A stretch of 14,445 bases of DNA from a bacterium (GTDB lineage Bacteria > Armatimonadota > HRBIN16), in NCBI GenBank assembly GCA_025057335.1, contig JANWXG010000042.1, positions 1 to 14,445 on the forward strand, in the 5' to 3' direction. Position 1 is the stretch's first letter; each line of letters begins with the position of its first letter. A program made the translations under genes and the position numbers. Under the pieces are notes generated by a model that was not told where the DNA came from, searched no databases, and was given only the letters and a program-made list of their open reading frames with translations. This document shows, piece after piece, positions 11,634-14,445 of the stretch.

Positions 11634-12737
11634 CGTGCGGTAGATGTCCATAAGCTGCTGAACGTGACGCTGCAAGAGGTAGCTCTCGCGGACAACGTGG
11701 CGGGCGCGAACAGTTATCGCCTGCCGTTGTTGCTCGTGCGTCAACAGGTAATCCACCGCGTCGGCGAGCGCCTGCACATCCTGCGGTGGGGTGAGCAGCC
11801 CCGTGCGACCGTCTTCCAAGATTTCGATGGGGGCGCCTCGATTCGCCGACACGACAGCAGTGCCGCACGCCATCGCTTCGATGATTACCAGCCCAAATGG
11901 CTCTGGGCGTGTGCTGCAGTGCACCAACACGTCCGCAGAGGCGATAATTGGAGCAATCTCCTCCTGAAAGCCGAGCCAACGCACATGTGCGGTGAGGTCC
12001 TTCGCCATGGCGCGTACTTTGAGAGCGTAGCGCGGCGCGCCCATGCTCTCATCGCCTGCCAGCCAAAACACGGGAGCACGCTCAGCAGGGTAGCGCGACA
12101 GCAGTCTTCGCGCCATCTGTAGGAAGAGGTGCTGTCCCTTGAAGGGCATGAGACGCCCGACGTGCAGTACCACTGGCGCGGAGGCTGCCGTGTTGTAGCG
12201 CTGTCGCACCTGCTCGCGCTGTGGGGCTGCTAGCGGAGCGAACACGTTCACATCCACGCCATGAGGCACCAGATGCACCTTCTGCTGAAGGCGCGTACCG
12301 AGTTGGCGTGCTAGTAGATGGGAGTAAACCACCACTGCTTGCGCGTAGCGTCTGGCGACGAGGTGCAACCACATCCGCTGCCATGCGAAGGGGAACACGT
12401 CATGGATCGACCAGACCATCGGCACGCCCAGCTGGCGACAGAGTCGCCCCGCGAACCACCCCGCGCGCACTGAATAGGCGTGCACGAGGTCGCAGGAGGC
12501 GATTGCCTGCTGCAAGCTCTGCTCGTCGCAGGCGCGCAGGAGGCGGTAGGAGCGTAAGGGAGGAATGTCGATGGGCAGCACTGGCACGCCGAGGCTCAGG
12601 GCACGCTGAGCTAGATCGCCGGGCGGACAGGCGAGAACAGCCTGTATCTGCTCACGAGGGAGGCTCGCGAGGAGGCGTAGTAGGCTGACCTCCGCCCCGC
12701 CCAACCCGCCCCACTGGTTTACATACAAGACCCTCAC
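11625..12737 (-). CDS. glycosyltransferase family 4 (second gene of pair)
   Basis: A 370-residue GT-B fold retaining glycosyltransferase, moving a sugar from a nucleotide-sugar to an acceptor on the cytoplasmic side of the membrane. The N-terminal domain opens with MRVLYVNQWGGLGGAE, whose glycine-rich loop is typical; the C-terminal domain has VGRLMPFKG (Arg195, Lys200, donor phosphate contacts) and the EX7E motif EPFGLVIIE (Glu279, Glu287). The start is a GTG whose last two bases and the next form the preceding gene's stop: GTGA, a 4-base overlap. This indicates translational coupling. A GTG four codons earlier is too close to the GAGGAG site (12750-12755) to be used. Sugar and acceptor cannot be inferred. 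Confidence 0.92.
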   Translation of the reverse strand: MRVLYVNQWGGLGGAEVSLLRLLASLPREQIQAVLACPPGDLAQRALSLGVPVLPIDIPPLRSYRLLRACDEQSLQQAIASCDLVHAYSVRAGWFAGRLCRQLGVPMVWSIHDVFPFAWQRMWLHLVARRYAQAVVVYSHLLARQLGTRLQQKVHLVPHGVDVNVFAPLAAPQREQVRQRYNTAASAPVVLHVGRLMPFKGQHLFLQMARRLLSRYPAERAPVFWLAGDESMGAPRYALKVRAMAKDLTAHVRWLGFQEEIAPIIASADVLVHCSTRPEPFGLVIIEAMACGTAVVSANRGAPIEILEDGRTGLLTPPQDVQALADAVDYLLTHEQQRQAITVRARHVVRESYLLQRHVQQLMDIYRTLL

Positions 12738-13849
12738 CGCACTATCCACTCCTCGTAGGCTTGCGCAATGCGCTCGGCGGTCAAACGCCAGTCGAACTGC
12801 AGGGCGAACTCCCGCAGCCGTTCACGGTACGTGGGGTCGTCCCCTCGTTCCACGCTATGCAACACCTTCTCCGCCAAAGCCTCTACTGCCTGCGGAGGAG
12901 CACTGAGGCAAACCTCTCCTGCCCACTCGTTGAGGGCAGGCGTATCGGCAATCACAGCAGGCGTCCCGCACGCCAGTGCCTCGAGCACGGGCAAGCCAAA
13001 CCCTTCGCGCCACGAGGGGAACAGCAGCACATCGCACGTCTGATACAGCAGGCGCAGCCGCGAGTCGTCCACATGGGGTTCTTCCTGCACGCACTGCGCT
13101 ATTCCGAGCTGGTGCACTCGGCGGCGCAACGCAGCTGGCAGGGGTTCGCCTGCCTTTACCCATCGCACCCGATGCCCGCAGTCGCGCAAGCGCACGACAA
13201 CGTGCAGTACCGTCTCGACGTTTTTGTAGGGGGCGTTGGAACCGACATGCAATACGACGAGTTCCTCTCGGCGAAAGCCCATCGCCTCACGGCATTGCTG
13301 CCGCTCTGACTCTATCAAAGGGGTATAGAAGGCAGTATCTACTCCAAGGTACACCACCTTGACCTTCTCTGGAGGTAGGAGAAACCGGTCAAGTAGTTCT
13401 CGTGCCGTAGCGTGACTGCTAGCCATCACGCCGTCCGCATGGACAAGGTCGCGCACTGTGAGCTGGTAGAGGTATCTTCCCCACCATCGACTGAAGGGGC
13501 TGCGATAGAGGCGGTCTTCCACTAGAGGTATAAGGTCATGACAGGACACCACCTTCTGCCGCGCCCGTAGGCAGGGGAGCAGAAAGCTTTCGCTGTGGTC
13601 TACGAGATGGCATATCTCGCTGGGCGGAAGGCGCATCGCTAACCGCTGTAACCACTTGCGGGTGTAGAGCACATACCATGTATGCATGAGGGACGCGGGA
13701 AGACGACAGCGTGAGCGAGCCAGGGGGCGTGGACTTACACACATGAGACGGGAAGGAAAGGGAAGGTAGTGAAGAAGCGCCTGTGCAATCCGTCGTGTAC
13801 TCAGCGGGGCACCAGGATGCGCTTGGACTAGAGTGACCTGTGTAGACAC
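12734..13849 (-). CDS. glycosyltransferase family 4 (first gene of pair)
   Basis: A 371-residue GT-B enzyme. The first strand reads VTLVQAHPGAP just after the start; the C-terminal domain has VGSNAPYKN (Lys209) and the EX7E motif EGFGLPVLE (Glu282, Glu290), followed by ALACGTPAVIAD. It is typical of mannosyl/glucosyl-type GT4 enzymes for polysaccharide or glycolipid assembly, but the donor is unknown. I chose the GTG at 13849, with AAAGGT six bases upstream, because it begins at the first strand of the fold. The frame stays open to ATGs at 13870 and 13942, but neither has a ribosome site, and a perfect hairpin lies in the extension. It shares a GTGA overlap with the next gene, and the two probably act in one glycan pathway. 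Confidence 0.9.
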   Translation of the reverse strand: MSTQVTLVQAHPGAPLSTRRIAQALLHYLPFPSRLMCVSPRPLARSRCRLPASLMHTWYVLYTRKWLQRLAMRLPPSEICHLVDHSESFLLPCLRARQKVVSCHDLIPLVEDRLYRSPFSRWWGRYLYQLTVRDLVHADGVMASSHATARELLDRFLLPPEKVKVVYLGVDTAFYTPLIESERQQCREAMGFRREELVVLHVGSNAPYKNVETVLHVVVRLRDCGHRVRWVKAGEPLPAALRRRVHQLGIAQCVQEEPHVDDSRLRLLYQTCDVLLFPSWREGFGLPVLEALACGTPAVIADTPALNEWAGEVCLSAPPQAVEALAEKVLHSVERGDDPTYRERLREFALQFDWRLTAERIAQAYEEWIVR

Positions 13850-13897
13850 CTGACGACCTTTCCACTGCATTGTGGTTTGCGATTTTGTCGCATCGCC

Positions 13898-13917
13898 GCT
13901 CAGCACAACCGCTGAGC
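13898..13917 (-). promoter_or_regulatory. hairpin upstream of the glycosyltransferase pair
   Basis: GCTCAGC and GCTGAGC form a perfect 7-bp stem with a 6-base loop. It falls between the two candidate starts of the gene (13849 and 13942), which favours this stretch being untranslated leader. No clear promoter is visible further upstream. Confidence 0.4.
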
Positions 13918-13999
13918 CTCGCGTAGGATAGTGGTTTTCCATTTCGGCTCATGCGGGGGTTCGCCCTCCATGCATCTAGGCGGAGGCGCATCTCCCGCT

Positions 14000-14026
14000 G
14001 AGATGCTTCGTGCGCTCAAGATGACA
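14000..14026 (+). repeat. type A repeat, right half only
   Basis: GAGATGCTTCGTGCGCTCAA + GATGACA corresponds to the right arm of the type A unit, with a short internal deletion. Confidence 0.5.
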
Positions 14027-14056
14027 GGAGGCAGGAGGGAGCGTCCCTGCTCGTCG

Positions 14057-14074
14057 TGCAGGCGCTAGCCTGCA
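14057..14074. repeat. perfect short hairpin
   Basis: TGCAGGC-GCTA-GCCTGCA, 7-bp arms. The GCTA loop and CCTGC-type arms recall the stem at 3207-3237, so the two may be one dispersed family. Confidence 0.45.
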
Positions 14075-14445
14075 ACAGGCACACGGCGGACACGTCCCGT
14101 GAAGCAAAGGCGGAAGGGCTCGCTCTGCGACGTGGAAGGGACGCTTTGCCCTACGGAACATGGAGGGGAGAGTGCTTCACAGCGAGTGCTGGCACAGCGT
14201 CTTCTCACGGCAGAAAAACGAGATGCCTCCCTACCGCAACATCTATTTTCCCTTTTTCGCGGTTGGCTGATAGTTATGCTGTCTTTGAAGGCACAACCGC
14301 GTTTTTCCTGCCGAGCATTCGCCTTGTCCTGGGGGAAGGCAGAAATGGGATGTTAGGCAGGGATTGCCCTTCCGAAAAACGAATTGTGTGAAAGCGCAGC
14401 CTGTCGCCGCAGGGGGAAGAGAGTGTCTGTTGCCGAGTACGAGCA
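14075..14445. other. right-end stretch without recognised gene
   Basis: Open frames of up to 111 codons exist on the plus strand but lack ribosome sites, and their translations are compositionally odd and Arg/Ser/Cys-rich. Apart from the hairpin at 14258 I find no tRNA, tmRNA, SRP RNA or RNase P signature. A gene may begin beyond the right end. Confidence 0.5.
14258..14301 (+). terminator. terminator-like hairpin with T-run
   Basis: CGCGGTTG (14258-14265) and CAACCGCG (14294-14301) pair perfectly and are followed by TTTTTCC; the loop is 28 bases. A CCTTTTT run also precedes the stem. There is no recognisable gene upstream on the plus strand, so it would end a small RNA or a transcript not seen here. 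Confidence 0.35.

Noticed and set aside
12738..12749. Upstream GTG start for the second glycosyltransferase
   Set aside because: GAGGAG abuts it with no spacing, and the GTG at 12737 forms the usual 4-base coupling overlap and begins directly at the first strand of the fold.
13536..13991. A 151-codon minus-strand frame overlapping the start of the first glycosyltransferase
   Set aside because: It is out of frame with the GT4 protein, and its Ser/Pro/Arg-rich translation resembles a frame shadow.

Overview
The window looks like chromosomal DNA of a GC-rich, probably thermophilic member of the Armatimonadota. The main clue is three separate genes for pseudopilin-like proteins (DUF1559 / H-X9-DG type). 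Their amino-terminal pattern FTLIELLVVIAIIAILAAIL followed by FPVFxQAR is, to my knowledge, highly amplified and characteristic in that phylum. Start codons include GTG and TTG preceded by strong GGAGG sites, and intergenic gaps are packed with palindromic repeats. The phylum is an inference; nothing here is a phylogenetic marker other than one tRNA.

Layout. 1-1407: a possible divergent promoter at the left edge, then a dicarboxylate/amino acid:cation symporter (+). 1408-1892: a mosaic of palindromic repeats and a structured leader. 1893-2699: a phytanoyl-CoA dioxygenase family protein (+), with a hairpin terminator candidate. 2952-3068: tRNA-Ala(CGC) on the minus strand with its own well-spaced promoter. 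3256-5587 (minus): a PII signal protein gene followed by two H-X9-DG pseudopilin genes, probably one transcription unit ending in a hairpin. 5715-7376 (minus): a membrane-anchored CocE/NonD hydrolase. 7452-7683: an array of short hairpin repeats. 7872-8762 (minus): a third pseudopilin. 8825-9042: more repeats. 9055-10050 (minus): a LacI-family regulator with a near-consensus promoter and three phased operator-like repeats in its leader. 10143-10801: non-coding, repeat-rich. 10802-10969 (minus): a 55-residue single-span membrane protein with full expression signals, divergent from a 184-residue conserved-looking protein of unknown function (11079-11633, +). 11625-13849 (minus): two translationally coupled GT4 glycosyltransferases. 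13850-14445: non-coding, with repeat pieces and a terminator-like hairpin.

How it fits together. I see no single large pathway. The two glycosyltransferases form a clear functional pair (sugar transfer to an unknown glycan). The PII gene sits apart from any ammonium transporter or glutamine synthetase and is instead joined to pseudopilin genes. The LacI regulator most likely controls itself; its other targets are outside the window or unrecognised. I found no phage, transposase, CRISPR array or defence module. The most unusual material is regulatory and intergenic: phased repeats upstream of lacI, a tandem repeat upstream of the PII gene, the small membrane protein, and several interspersed hairpin families that recur in fixed order and show a stem-preserving base change.
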